This document shows, piece by piece, positions 1 to 8,072 of a DNA stretch of 64,000 bases (position 1 is the stretch's first letter; each line of letters begins with the position of its first letter). The position numbers were made by a program, and so were the translations under genes. The DNA is taken from positions 62,001 to 126,000 of the forward strand of contig JACPYT010000009.1 in assembly GCA_016195805.1 (NCBI GenBank), written 5' to 3'. The stretch is from Hydrogenophilales bacterium. GTDB lineage: Bacteria; Pseudomonadota; Gammaproteobacteria; Burkholderiales; Thiobacillaceae. The notes under the pieces were generated by a model, which had not been told where the DNA came from, did no database searches, and saw only the letters and a list, made by a program, of their open reading frames with translations.

Positions 1-261
1 GTTTCGATGATGCTTGGGCATGAGATCTTCGATCCAGAGATTGGTAAGCGCGTACTGGTAGACCATGCGTTTATCATCGCTGGTGGTGAGATCACGAAAG
101 CAGCGAGAAACTGGCTCGGCAATAAGCTCGATGCAACGAAGCGGAGTCAGGTAATGTTCATGGATCGTCACGACATCTTGAACCTGTTCGTCGTCACCAA
201 TCTTCCGCTACCGGCAGGTGCTTTGCCAAAATCTGCTGATGATGACGATTTGCCGTTCTGA
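1..261 (+). CDS. C-terminal fragment of an unidentified protein (cut by window edge)
   Basis: The reading frame is open from base 1 and stops at 261, so this is the last 86 codons of a gene that begins outside the window; the ATG at 7 is probably internal. The visible part reads as an alpha/beta tail ending in an acidic stretch (SADDDDLPF). The segment GGEITKAARNWL followed by a hydrophobic MFMDRHDIL strand recalls the end of restriction-endonuclease-like or nucleoside-binding folds, but there is no catalytic motif in view, so no function is assigned. The next gene (402-1391) is convergent with it. Confidence 0.5.
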   Translation, partial: VSMMLGHEIFDPEIGKRVLVDHAFIIAGGEITKAARNWLGNKLDATKRSQVMFMDRHDILNLFVVTNLPLPAGALPKSADDDDLPF

Positions 262-401
262 CGGGTTCCCACGCGACCTCGCTTGTTGCGCAGCTCGGTG
301 ACCGCTTTGTACTGGTGAGGCTGCACCGGTTTTCGTACTAGTCTTAACTGGAAATTTCCGGCTCTTACATGCGAAGCACGGCCTAGCTCAATGTTCGGTG
401 G

Positions 402-1391
402 TCACAAGAACACTGGCATGGCGTGTGGCCGCACATAGAATACGTGGGATACGACCTTCTGCCGAAGGGCGGATTCCAACGCGGCCGAGAAGTTCGCCAC
501 GTTCGCGGTCACCTGCTCTTTCCTCAGCAGGCCGCGCCAGTGTGGCCGGTCATCCTGTGGTGACTCCCAGTTGAGAAGATGAACCAGTGCCGTGTGCGCA
601 AACTGCATGCCCTCATTGCCAGCAACGAATCGCAGATGTATGTGCGAATCGTTGTGTTCCTGCTGTTCCTCCAGGTCCCATGTACTAAAGAGCGACTGGA
701 CCTCACCATCTAGATCCTCTCGACGGTTGCCTTCGTAGTCGGTGAAGGCGACGTCGTCGATTGTCATCATCCATTGTTCCGTGCCGCCGTTGTCGGCCAC
801 TTCTTTCTCAACCAGCTTGTCCTTGCGGAGACGAAGATGAATCCCCGCGCCAGCGCCAATCTTGTACGCAACGTCGCCGGCCAGAGAGCCGAGAAGGTTT
901 TCTCGCATGGCTGTCTCCATCGTGATGTTGAAATTTTTATTGGCCTTTTTCATGTGCCTCGCCTCAAAAAGCATCCACAGGCTGTGGAACTTCCACGCTA
1001 TCAGCAGAGGCATATCCACCAGATCGGCGTAGTTCTGTAGGCGCTGCAAATAGTCGGGCCTGAAAGAGAGGAACTTCTCCTTCTTTGACTTCACCTCGAT
1101 CAGCACGGGGGGCTTGCTGGTCTGAGTCGAGAACTTGGCCAGCAGGTCCGGCACCTGAAACTCCTGCCGAGACGCGACGGGTACTTGTTGTTGGTTGAGC
1201 TTATGAAGGAGCTGGCACTTCCCGAGCCAAGCACAGACGACGGAGAACTCGTCCTCTGCAGGCAACCCAACGTCAAGGCGCCTGACGCCCTCAGCAACGA
1301 CCGCAACATCCGCTGACCACCCCAGTTCAGCCAGAACATCTTGGATGAGCCTCGCGCCATCCGCTGGCATTGCCTTCTTCTTGTTTTCCAT
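402..1391 (-). CDS. PD-(D/E)XK nuclease-like hypothetical protein
   Basis: About 329 residues from the chosen ATG at 1391, which has a GGGGAG stretch roughly 12 bases upstream; a longer frame reaches 1496 but its extra N-terminus looks untranslated. Residues 81-101 hold PDLLAKF followed by VLIEVKSKK, giving Asp82, Glu99 and Lys101. This is the D...ExK arrangement of the PD-(D/E)XK nuclease superfamily, followed by a helix (RLQNYADLV) as in many such folds. No partner methylase or helicase is beside it, so it could be an orphan defence or repair nuclease. The fold assignment is inference from the motif; the C-terminal 200 residues are not recognised. Confidence 0.55.
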   Translation of the reverse strand: MENKKKAMPADGARLIQDVLAELGWSADVAVVAEGVRRLDVGLPAEDEFSVVCAWLGKCQLLHKLNQQQVPVASRQEFQVPDLLAKFSTQTSKPPVLIEVKSKKEKFLSFRPDYLQRLQNYADLVDMPLLIAWKFHSLWMLFEARHMKKANKNFNITMETAMRENLLGSLAGDVAYKIGAGAGIHLRLRKDKLVEKEVADNGGTEQWMMTIDDVAFTDYEGNRREDLDGEVQSLFSTWDLEEQQEHNDSHIHLRFVAGNEGMQFAHTALVHLLNWESPQDDRPHWRGLLRKEQVTANVANFSAALESALRQKVVSHVFYVRPHAMPVFL

Positions 1392-1593
1392 GGATACCGT
1401 GTACTCCCCGTCATCAACAAAACCTAGAAGAATAATTGCCAGGGGGATCTGTAACAAAGGAATTGGCCGTGGGTTCTCCACCGAATGGCGACTCATCGAT
1501 GCATTACGGACTCAATCAGTTATTTGGCCCACGGTCGGCTTTGGCCGAACAAGAGACGGTCAACCACCTCAAATCATGCTGCCTCCCTGATGC

Positions 1594-4128
1594 CTACTGC
1601 GGCGGAACAAATTGTCTGCGGCCCAGCGCACGCCACACTTCGCTCATGAAGCGGCGCTGGTTGAAATCCGACTTTTCCATGATCTGGGTGACACGGCCGT
1701 TCAACGCGTGCCGGTCCTCTGTCGTCAGCAGCTTGGCGGTGAGGATGAGGATGGGGATCCTGGCCGTTTCGGGATGCGCGGCGAGCGCCTCCACCACTTC
1801 GAAGCCGCTCACTTCCGGCATCATCAGGTCGAGGATGATCAGGCTGGGCAGATAGGTTTGCGTCATCGAAATGCCCTCGGCCCCGCCAGACGCCTGCAAC
1901 ACCTTGAAGGGGAAGGATCTCAGGTAGGCCGTGGCGAGTTCGACCGCATGCGGATCATCATCTACGACCAGGATGGTCCGTGGCTCGCCAGCTTCGTCGG
2001 TGCGCCCCAACCCGAGCCGCTCCAGCGCGGCATCGAGGTCATCCTTCAACACGGGCTTTTGCAGCACTTCGGCGGCCCCCAGCGAGAGGCCCTTGCTGCA
2101 GTCGGCGACGATCGACATGATGACCACGGGGATCTGCGCGAACCGGGGGTTCTGCTTGATCCTGGCGAGGAGCTCCCAGCCGTCCATGTCGGGCAGCAGG
2201 ATATCGAGGCTGACCAGATCAGGCCACGGCGGCTCGTTCAGCATGGAGAGCGCGATCTGGGCCGAAGCCGCGCGCATGACTTCGCAGCCGTTGGCCTCCA
2301 GTTGCATGCGGATGAGATCGGCCGCCTGGTTGTTGTCCTCCACCACCAGCACCCGCGGTGCTTCCGTCTCCACCGGCATGGCATCGGGCCGGACCAGGAT
2401 GGCCTGCCTGTCTGCTTCGCCGGGCGTGTCACGGTAAGGCAGCCATACCGTGAAGCGGCTGCCGCGGCCGGGCAGGCTGGCCACCCGCACGGCGCCGCCA
2501 TGCAGCTCCGCCAGCTTGCGTACCAGCGCCAGACCCAAGCCCGTTCCTTCGAAACGGCGGGAAAGCGAGCTGTCGATCTGGACGAAAGGCTGAAACAGCC
2601 GCGCCATGTCGTCCGCCTCGATGCCGATGCCGCTGTCGGACACGTCGATCTGCAGGAAGGCATCGACGTTCTCGGGAAGCGGGGTGCGCACCTCGGGCAG
2701 ATCGCCCGCCCGCTGCAACGCCGCCTCGCGCGTCACCAGCCCGGCATGCAGCGTGACCGCGCCGCCTTCCGGCGTGAATTTGACCGCATTGGAAAGCAGG
2801 TTGTAGACGATCTGCTTGAGCTTGCGCGGATCCAGCCAGCACGGCGCCATCTCCTCGGGCACCTCCAGCTTCAGGCTGATCCGGTGCGCCAGCGACTTCT
2901 CCTTGACGATGGAGAGGCTGCCGCCCAACAGGGGGATGGGATCGGTTCTCTCCAGTTCCAGGTGCATCTTGCCCGCCTCGACCTTGGACAGGTCGAGCAC
3001 GTCGTTGATGAGCGCGAGCAGATGCTGGCCGCTGTCGAATATGTCGCACAGATACTCGTGCTGCTTGTCGTTCAGTTCGCCGACCAGGCCGTCGCGCAAC
3101 ACTTCCGAGAAGCCGATGATCGCGTTGAGCGGCGTGCGCAATTCGTGGCTCATGCTGGCCAGAAATTCGCTTTTGAAGCGGGTCGATTCCTCGGCGGCCT
3201 GGCGCATCTGGATGAGCAGGCTTTCCTTTTCCTTGGCTGCGCTGATATCGTCGATCATCCAGATCGCGCCGTCCGGATAAAGCTCGGGATCCAGCGGCTT
3301 GTGGACGACGTGCGCCCAGAACGGAACGGCCTGGCGCTTCAGCTGGATTTCGGTATCGAATATCTCGCTCGGCGCACGTTCCTGCCCGGTGTCGCCCCAT
3401 AGCGTCCCGCTTCCTGCCGGCTGCAGCAGCGACCGGATCGGGATGCCCGCCAGCGCGTCAGGCGAAACCGTGCCGAACAGGTCGGCGGTTTTGGGATTGG
3501 CGCGCACGATGCGGTTGTAGGTGGAAAAAATGACGCCCACCTGAATGTTATCGAGGATGGTTTCCAACTCCAGGGTGCGTTCGCGAACGCGCTTCTCGAG
3601 TTCGGCATAGACCCGTACGTTCTCCAGCGCGACCGCCGTCGTGTCCGCGAGCGCCTGCAGCACCTTCACCTGTTCCGGGCTCGGCTGATGCCGCGCTGCC
3701 CAGTAGTTGCCGATGGCGCCCACCGGATCCAGGGTGCGGATCGGCACCATCGCCAGGCTTTTGACGAAGGTGGGGCGATAGGCGTCGGCGGGAATGCGCG
3801 AATCGGCGTAGATGTCCTCGATCACTGCAGGCTGCCGATTCAGCATGGCCCAGCCGCTGATGCAGACATCCATGGGAAAACGCTGCCCTTTCCACAAGGG
3901 ACTGATCGCATCCTCGTCTGCGTAGAAGCATTTGTCGCCGTCGCGCAGCACGAAGGTTGCGCCGTCGGCGCCGGTGAGCGCGCGCGCAGCATGCTTGACG
4001 ATGTCCATCACCGTAGCCAGGTCGCGCGCCATCGACAGGCGTTGCACGACCTCGACCAGCTGCTCCATCGCATTGCCGTACCACAGGGCCCGCTCGCGGG
4101 CGTTTCCGGAGTCTGTCGATTCTGTCAT
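1594..4128 (-). CDS. Hybrid sensor histidine kinase, GAF-PAS-HisKA-HATPase-REC-REC
   Basis: An 844-residue cytosolic-looking hybrid kinase without clear membrane segments. Domain order: GAF about 20-170, PAS about 185-300, HisKA with phospho-acceptor His328 in SMSHELRTP, HATPase with N box near 443, DSGIGI at 498-503 and GTGLGL at 528-533. Two receiver domains follow, with acceptor aspartates at about 642 and 767. The second receiver ends IMEKSD where a KP motif is usual, so its conserved lysine may be displaced. It is the last gene of a leftward operon behind a REC-HD-GYP protein and a single-domain regulator, which suggests phosphotransfer from this kinase to the HD-GYP output and hence c-di-GMP turnover. 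The input signal is unknown. Confidence 0.93.
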   Translation of the reverse strand: MTESTDSGNARERALWYGNAMEQLVEVVQRLSMARDLATVMDIVKHAARALTGADGATFVLRDGDKCFYADEDAISPLWKGQRFPMDVCISGWAMLNRQPAVIEDIYADSRIPADAYRPTFVKSLAMVPIRTLDPVGAIGNYWAARHQPSPEQVKVLQALADTTAVALENVRVYAELEKRVRERTLELETILDNIQVGVIFSTYNRIVRANPKTADLFGTVSPDALAGIPIRSLLQPAGSGTLWGDTGQERAPSEIFDTEIQLKRQAVPFWAHVVHKPLDPELYPDGAIWMIDDISAAKEKESLLIQMRQAAEESTRFKSEFLASMSHELRTPLNAIIGFSEVLRDGLVGELNDKQHEYLCDIFDSGQHLLALINDVLDLSKVEAGKMHLELERTDPIPLLGGSLSIVKEKSLAHRISLKLEVPEEMAPCWLDPRKLKQIVYNLLSNAVKFTPEGGAVTLHAGLVTREAALQRAGDLPEVRTPLPENVDAFLQIDVSDSGIGIEADDMARLFQPFVQIDSSLSRRFEGTGLGLALVRKLAELHGGAVRVASLPGRGSRFTVWLPYRDTPGEADRQAILVRPDAMPVETEAPRVLVVEDNNQAADLIRMQLEANGCEVMRAASAQIALSMLNEPPWPDLVSLDILLPDMDGWELLARIKQNPRFAQIPVVIMSIVADCSKGLSLGAAEVLQKPVLKDDLDAALERLGLGRTDEAGEPRTILVVDDDPHAVELATAYLRSFPFKVLQASGGAEGISMTQTYLPSLIILDLMMPEVSGFEVVEALAAHPETARIPILILTAKLLTTEDRHALNGRVTQIMEKSDFNQRRFMSEVWRALGRRQFVPPQ

Positions 4129-4178
4129 GGCGAGATTCGTGTCGGGTTGACCGGGCAGGTGTTTGCGCGCGCCATCGC

Positions 4179-5246
4179 TCAGTCGGTGTGCGATTGATAG
4201 ATGTCGTTGAATACGTCGGCTTGGCGGGTAAACGCGGCCAGCACGGCAGGATCGAAATGGCTGGGGCGGGTCCGCTCGTCTCCCACGACGATCAGGTTGA
4301 ACGCCTGCTCATGGGTAAACGCGGGCTTGTAGGGGCGCACGCTGCGGAGTGCGTCGTAGACGTCGCAGATCGCCATGATCCGCGCTTCCAGCGGGATGGC
4401 TTCTCCCGCGAGTCGACCCGGATAGCCGCTGCCGTCCCATTTTTCGTGGTGATTCTGGGCAATGGCTGCGCCCATACGCGTGTAGGGCGAAGTGCTCTTC
4501 CCGCTGCCCAGGATCCTGGCGCCGAGTTCGGCATGGGACTTCATGCTCTCCCACTCGGTCGCATCGAGGCGGCCCGGCTTGAGCAGGACCGTATCCGGCA
4601 CGCCGATTTTCCCGATGTCGTGCAGCGGGCTCGCATGATAGATGGTCTCGACGAAATCAGCCGGCATCCCCAATTGTCCGGCCAGATGCCTGCAGTAGTA
4701 GCTGATACGGCGGATGTGCGCACCGGTCTCCTCGTCGCGGAATTCCGCCGCGCGCAAAATGGTGTAGAGCGTGTCGAACTGGCTTTCGACGAGCTGCTCG
4801 GTGCGCTCCCTCACCTGCACTTCCAGCGTGTGGTTGTAGTTGACGAGAAAATCACTGTATTCCTTGAGCCGCAGCAGGTTCCGCACGCGCACCCACAACT
4901 CCGCGCGGTCCACCGGCTTGGTGAGGAACTCCTCGACGCCGCTCTGCAGGGCGGCCAGCCTCGAGTCGCGCCCCGACAGGGAGGTCACCATGATGATGGG
5001 AATGGCCCGGGTGGCATCGGCAGCCTTGAGTTTGGCCGCGACCTGGAAGCCGTCCATGCCCGGCATCATGGCATCGAGCAGGATGAGGTCCGGTTTTTCC
5101 GCCGCGGCCCGCTGGAGGGCGGCTTCGCCGGTCTGCGCCTCGAGCGCGACATAGCCCTCGGCTTTCAGCAGCAGCGCGAGATGGGCCCGGTTCTTGGCAT
5201 CGTCATCGACGATCAGGATGGTTTTTTGCGCGACAGCGGCGTCCAT
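4179..5246 (-). CDS. Response regulator with HD-GYP c-di-GMP phosphodiesterase domain
   Basis: A 355-residue REC-HD-GYP protein. The receiver (about 8-125) has the DDD acid pocket at 14-16, acceptor Asp58 and Lys110 in a KP motif. A coiled linker (125-155) leads to the HD-GYP domain, with the HD pair at 209-210 in LHDIGKIG and the GYP triad at 274-276 in HHEKWDGSGYPG. HD-GYP proteins hydrolyse c-di-GMP, often to GMP. All metal-binding motifs visible here are intact, so it is probably active. Six bases separate it from the upstream regulator and 50 from the downstream hybrid kinase, so the three are likely co-transcribed. Confidence 0.94.
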   Translation of the reverse strand: MDAAVAQKTILIVDDDAKNRAHLALLLKAEGYVALEAQTGEAALQRAAAEKPDLILLDAMMPGMDGFQVAAKLKAADATRAIPIIMVTSLSGRDSRLAALQSGVEEFLTKPVDRAELWVRVRNLLRLKEYSDFLVNYNHTLEVQVRERTEQLVESQFDTLYTILRAAEFRDEETGAHIRRISYYCRHLAGQLGMPADFVETIYHASPLHDIGKIGVPDTVLLKPGRLDATEWESMKSHAELGARILGSGKSTSPYTRMGAAIAQNHHEKWDGSGYPGRLAGEAIPLEARIMAICDVYDALRSVRPYKPAFTHEQAFNLIVVGDERTRPSHFDPAVLAAFTRQADVFNDIYQSHTD

Positions 5247-5252
5247 GCGTGC

Positions 5253-5645
5253 CTATTCTCCCTGCGGGTCTGCGGCCGCGCTGGTGGGCAGCGCGGCCGC
5301 GATCGTTTCGAGGAACGTCCGGTAATTGAAGGGCTTGGCGATATAGCCGTCGCATCCCGCTGCCCGGATTTTGTCCTCGTCGCCTTTCATCGCAAAGGCA
5401 GTCAGTGCAAAAACCTTGCTGTGCCGCAAGTCGGCGTCCGCCTTGATCAGTTGCGTGGCAGCCAATCCGTCCATCCCGGGTAGCTGAATATCCATCAGGA
5501 TGATTTCGGGCCGATGCGCACGCGCCAGCGCGATTCCGACTTGCGCGTCGCTTGCCTGCAATGTCATGTGCCCGGCGTTTTCCAACAGAAAGCTCGCCAG
5601 CTTCATGTTGTGGGGGTTGTCTTCGATGATAAGAACAGTTGCTAT
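5253..5645 (-). CDS. Single-domain (CheY-like) response regulator, apparent ATA start
   Basis: The first ATG in this frame (5606) would delete strand beta-1 and the acid pocket of the receiver. Reading upstream in frame gives IATVLIIEDNPHN directly before it, exactly the missing N-terminus, starting at an ATA codon (5643-5645) six bases after AGGAAA. A stop lies about 17 codons further up, with no ATG, GTG or TTG between (a CTG exists at 5660). The resulting 130 residues have acid-pocket Asp9, acceptor Asp52 and the AKPF lysine motif. It is the first gene of the signalling operon and probably acts as a phosphorelay intermediate with the hybrid kinase. The start choice is inference; a sequencing error in an ATG is possible. 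Confidence 0.8.
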   Translation of the reverse strand: MATVLIIEDNPHNMKLASFLLENAGHMTLQASDAQVGIALARAHRPEIILMDIQLPGMDGLAATQLIKADADLRHSKVFALTAFAMKGDEDKIRAAGCDGYIAKPFNYRTFLETIAAALPTSAAADPQGE

Positions 5646-5835
5646 GGTAAGTTTCCTCAGCTTTCCGGTTCGGACTGTTCCCCGCTTTTATTTTCTATTC
5701 TGGTGTTGCATCTCGATGCGGCCGACAGGGCAAGCACACGCCTCGATCCTGGCACAGCCCCCTCCTTGAGAAAACGGCCATGACTTCGTACGCGCCCCCC
5801 CGGCCCCTTCATGCCATGTCTACCTTGAATGCACG

Positions 5836-5855
5836 GCCTTATTAAACAATAAGGC
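5836..5855. promoter_or_regulatory. Perfect 20-bp palindrome upstream of the signalling operon
   Basis: GCCTTATT and AATAAGGC form a perfect 8-bp inverted repeat around AAAC, about 190 bases upstream of the response regulator start. It has no T-run on either side, so an operator or other protein-binding site is likelier than a terminator. The binding protein is unknown. Confidence 0.4.
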
Positions 5856-6108
5856 ATAGCAGTCGGTCTATCTAGCCCGCATGAGCACGCCCAGCGGCGG
5901 CCGGCGGCCCCTTGCCCCTCCGGGCAGGCGTTTTGTTGCTAGGGAACCGGATTCACAAAGCAAGGGTTGGGCGTGATTGGACACGTCATGTTTCATTCTG
6001 GTTCTTGCGGCCAGTTAATGCTTGAACAGCCTGCCGGTTCGGCTGCGCTGAGGTTCGTTTCGGCCGCCATATGCTTACTTCCCGGCCCGTTTTTGGTTAA
6101 CTGAACAA

Positions 6109-6145
6109 TGGCCATAATTCCTATTAAAAACAATGGTTATGGCCA
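6109..6145. repeat. Inverted repeat TGGCCATAA / TTATGGCCA
   Basis: Perfect 9-bp arms at 6109-6117 and 6137-6145 separated by 19 A/T-rich bases, and flanked by direct copies of AACAATGG. The local AT richness contrasts with surrounding GC-rich DNA. Function is not known; a protein-binding site or the footprint of a small mobile element are both possible. Confidence 0.4.
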
Positions 6146-6390
6146 CTCTCACTACCCGAATCGTCCAAATCCGTCCCTGGCAACCAGGACCCTTTCCGAG
6201 GCAGACGGCGGGCCCGTTATGCGCGGGCCGACCTGACTGGGCCTGCCCATGCGGAAAAACCGGCGCTGACCGTTCGAAACCTCAGTGGGCTTTTTTCACC
6301 GAGCGAAACGCACCCGGGCATGACCGGCCGGAAAGCCCACCCGAATTGCCGCTGTGGCCCAAGCGGCGACCGGGGCGGCCCAGGATCTGC

Positions 6391-7785
6391 TTATCGCACC
6401 TGGCCGAGCTGCTCACGCAGGCTATTCAAGGCCCCCTGTTCGCCGCGGACGCGGAAGATCGCGCCCTCATGGTCGGCACGCTCATCCAGCACCTCGCAGC
6501 GCGCGAAGATTTCCCCGCGCAGTTGCTGTGCCGACCAGGGCAGAAAAAGCTCGGCCTCGACCAGATCCCGCTGGAAAAACGCAACGATCGCCTTGTGCAG
6601 CTTCGCGACGTCGTCCGGGCGGCGCGCGCTCATCACGATGCAATCAGGGTACGCGGCGCGCAGCGCGGCTTCGCGTTCGGCTTGCGCTGCGGCGTCGCCG
6701 ACGTGATCGATCTTGTTGAAGATGCGGAAACGCGGCACGTCCTGCGCGTCGATCTCGTTGAGGACGTGTTCGGTGGTTTCGATCTGCCGTTCAAAACCGG
6801 GATCGCTGGCGTCGATGACATGCAGCAGCAGCGACGCATCGAGCGCCTCTTCGAGCGTCGACTTGAACGACGCGACCAGCCCGTGGGGCAGGTTCTTGAT
6901 GAAGCCGACCGTGTCGCTGACCAGTACGCGCGGGATGCTCTCGGGATAAAGGGTGCGCACGGTGGTGTCGAGCGTCGCGAAGAGCTTGTTGGCGACCAGC
7001 ACCTCGCTGCCGGTGAGCGCGCGCATCAGGGTTGACTTGCCCGCGTTGGTATAGCCGACGAGCGCCACGCTGGCGAGCCCCTGGTGCGCCTGCCGCCGTG
7101 CGCGCTGCGTCTTGCGCTCGACGTCCATCGCGGCGATTTCCTTCTGCAGTTCGGCGATGCGGTCGCGGATCTTGCGCTTGTCCAGCTCGGTGTGCGATTC
7201 GCCGGCGCCGCGTCCACCGACGCCGCTGCGCTGCCGTCCTTGCGGCCCCGCGAGCTTCGCCGCCTCGCGCAGGCGCGGCGCCAGATAGCCCAGGCGCGCG
7301 ATCTCCACCTGCGCGCGCGCAGCGGGGGAGCGCGCGTTGCGGTGGAAGATCTCGAGGATAACCATGGTGCGATCCATCACCTGGCAGCCGACCTCGTTTT
7401 CGAGGTGGCGCGCCTGCGACGGGGATATCTCGTGGTCGACGAAGATGACGTCGATCGGGTCAGGCGAGATGTCGTCGTCCAGGCCCTCGACGAAGTTGGA
7501 GAGGCGATGCAAGGGGTTCTGCGGCTCGGCGTCGAGCCCGGTTTCGTTGCCCGGTTTGCCGCTGACAAAGTGGCGGATCTCCTCGCGCTTGCCGACACCA
7601 AGATATGCCGTCGAGTCGAAACCGGCGCGCTTCTGCGTGAAGGTGCGGGTGACCGTGAACCCCAGTGTCTTCGCCAGCTCGCGCAACTCGGTCAGCGACG
7701 CCTCGAACTCGACGTCGCTCACCCCCGGCAGCTGTACCGACGCCACGACGGCGTACTGGAGTTTTTCCTTGACTTCTTTTTGCAT
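6391..7785 (-). CDS. hflX: GTPase HflX
   Basis: A ribosome-associated GTPase that splits or rescues stalled 70S ribosomes under stress. From the ATG at 7785 it has 464 residues; a TTG at 7833 in the same frame would add 16. The N-terminal HflX domain includes the Gly-rich RSGVGGRGAGE stretch that precedes the coiled coil, then the G domain with GYTNAGKS (about 244-251), DTVGF and NKID. The family is usually about 370-450 residues; the excess here comes from an insertion between the N-terminal subdomains (PGNETGLDAEPQN region). It stands alone here, not in the hfq-hflX arrangement seen in many proteobacteria. Confidence 0.95.
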   Translation of the reverse strand: MQKEVKEKLQYAVVASVQLPGVSDVEFEASLTELRELAKTLGFTVTRTFTQKRAGFDSTAYLGVGKREEIRHFVSGKPGNETGLDAEPQNPLHRLSNFVEGLDDDISPDPIDVIFVDHEISPSQARHLENEVGCQVMDRTMVILEIFHRNARSPAARAQVEIARLGYLAPRLREAAKLAGPQGRQRSGVGGRGAGESHTELDKRKIRDRIAELQKEIAAMDVERKTQRARRQAHQGLASVALVGYTNAGKSTLMRALTGSEVLVANKLFATLDTTVRTLYPESIPRVLVSDTVGFIKNLPHGLVASFKSTLEEALDASLLLHVIDASDPGFERQIETTEHVLNEIDAQDVPRFRIFNKIDHVGDAAAQAEREAALRAAYPDCIVMSARRPDDVAKLHKAIVAFFQRDLVEAELFLPWSAQQLRGEIFARCEVLDERADHEGAIFRVRGEQGALNSLREQLGQVR

Positions 7786-8072
7786 ACGACGCGTGCTTCT
7801 GTGAGGTGGGCGAAGCGACGCATTATCCGCCAATGTAATCGGCGCCGGTATTGAGCATGAACAGGGATTTCCCGGACGGCCTCACTGAAGCCGGACACGC
7901 ACGGCTATCACTTCCACCCTCTGAAACCGGCCGGGGGCGGCTGTCAGGTATTGCGACGCCTGCCCGTCACGACGACCGCCAAGGCCGCGGTTCGCTTTGC
8001 GGGCATGGGGCCCGCATGCGCGTCTCGGCATGCCCCCCCTTCCAGGAACCCGCCTGGGGGGCGAGTCGAGTG

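Larger units (their letters stand above)
5646..6390. other. Long intergenic region with two inverted repeats; no gene supported
   Basis: About 745 bases between the leftward signalling operon and the end of leftward hflX. Open frames here lack coding character and homology-like patterns. It contains a perfect palindrome at 5836-5855, a 9-bp inverted repeat at 6109-6117/6137-6145, and another 9-bp inverted repeat (GTGGGCTTT at 6285-6293, AAAGCCCAC at 6332-6340) downstream of hflX that may contribute to transcription termination. The promoter of the signalling operon must lie in the part near 5646-5900 but I cannot place it confidently. Confidence 0.5.

Noticed and set aside
1612-3402. Open 596-codon frame on the plus strand opposite the hybrid kinase
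   Set aside because: The composition is typical of antisense high-GC shadow frames (His/Arg/Gln-rich) and the kinase on the minus strand is unambiguous.
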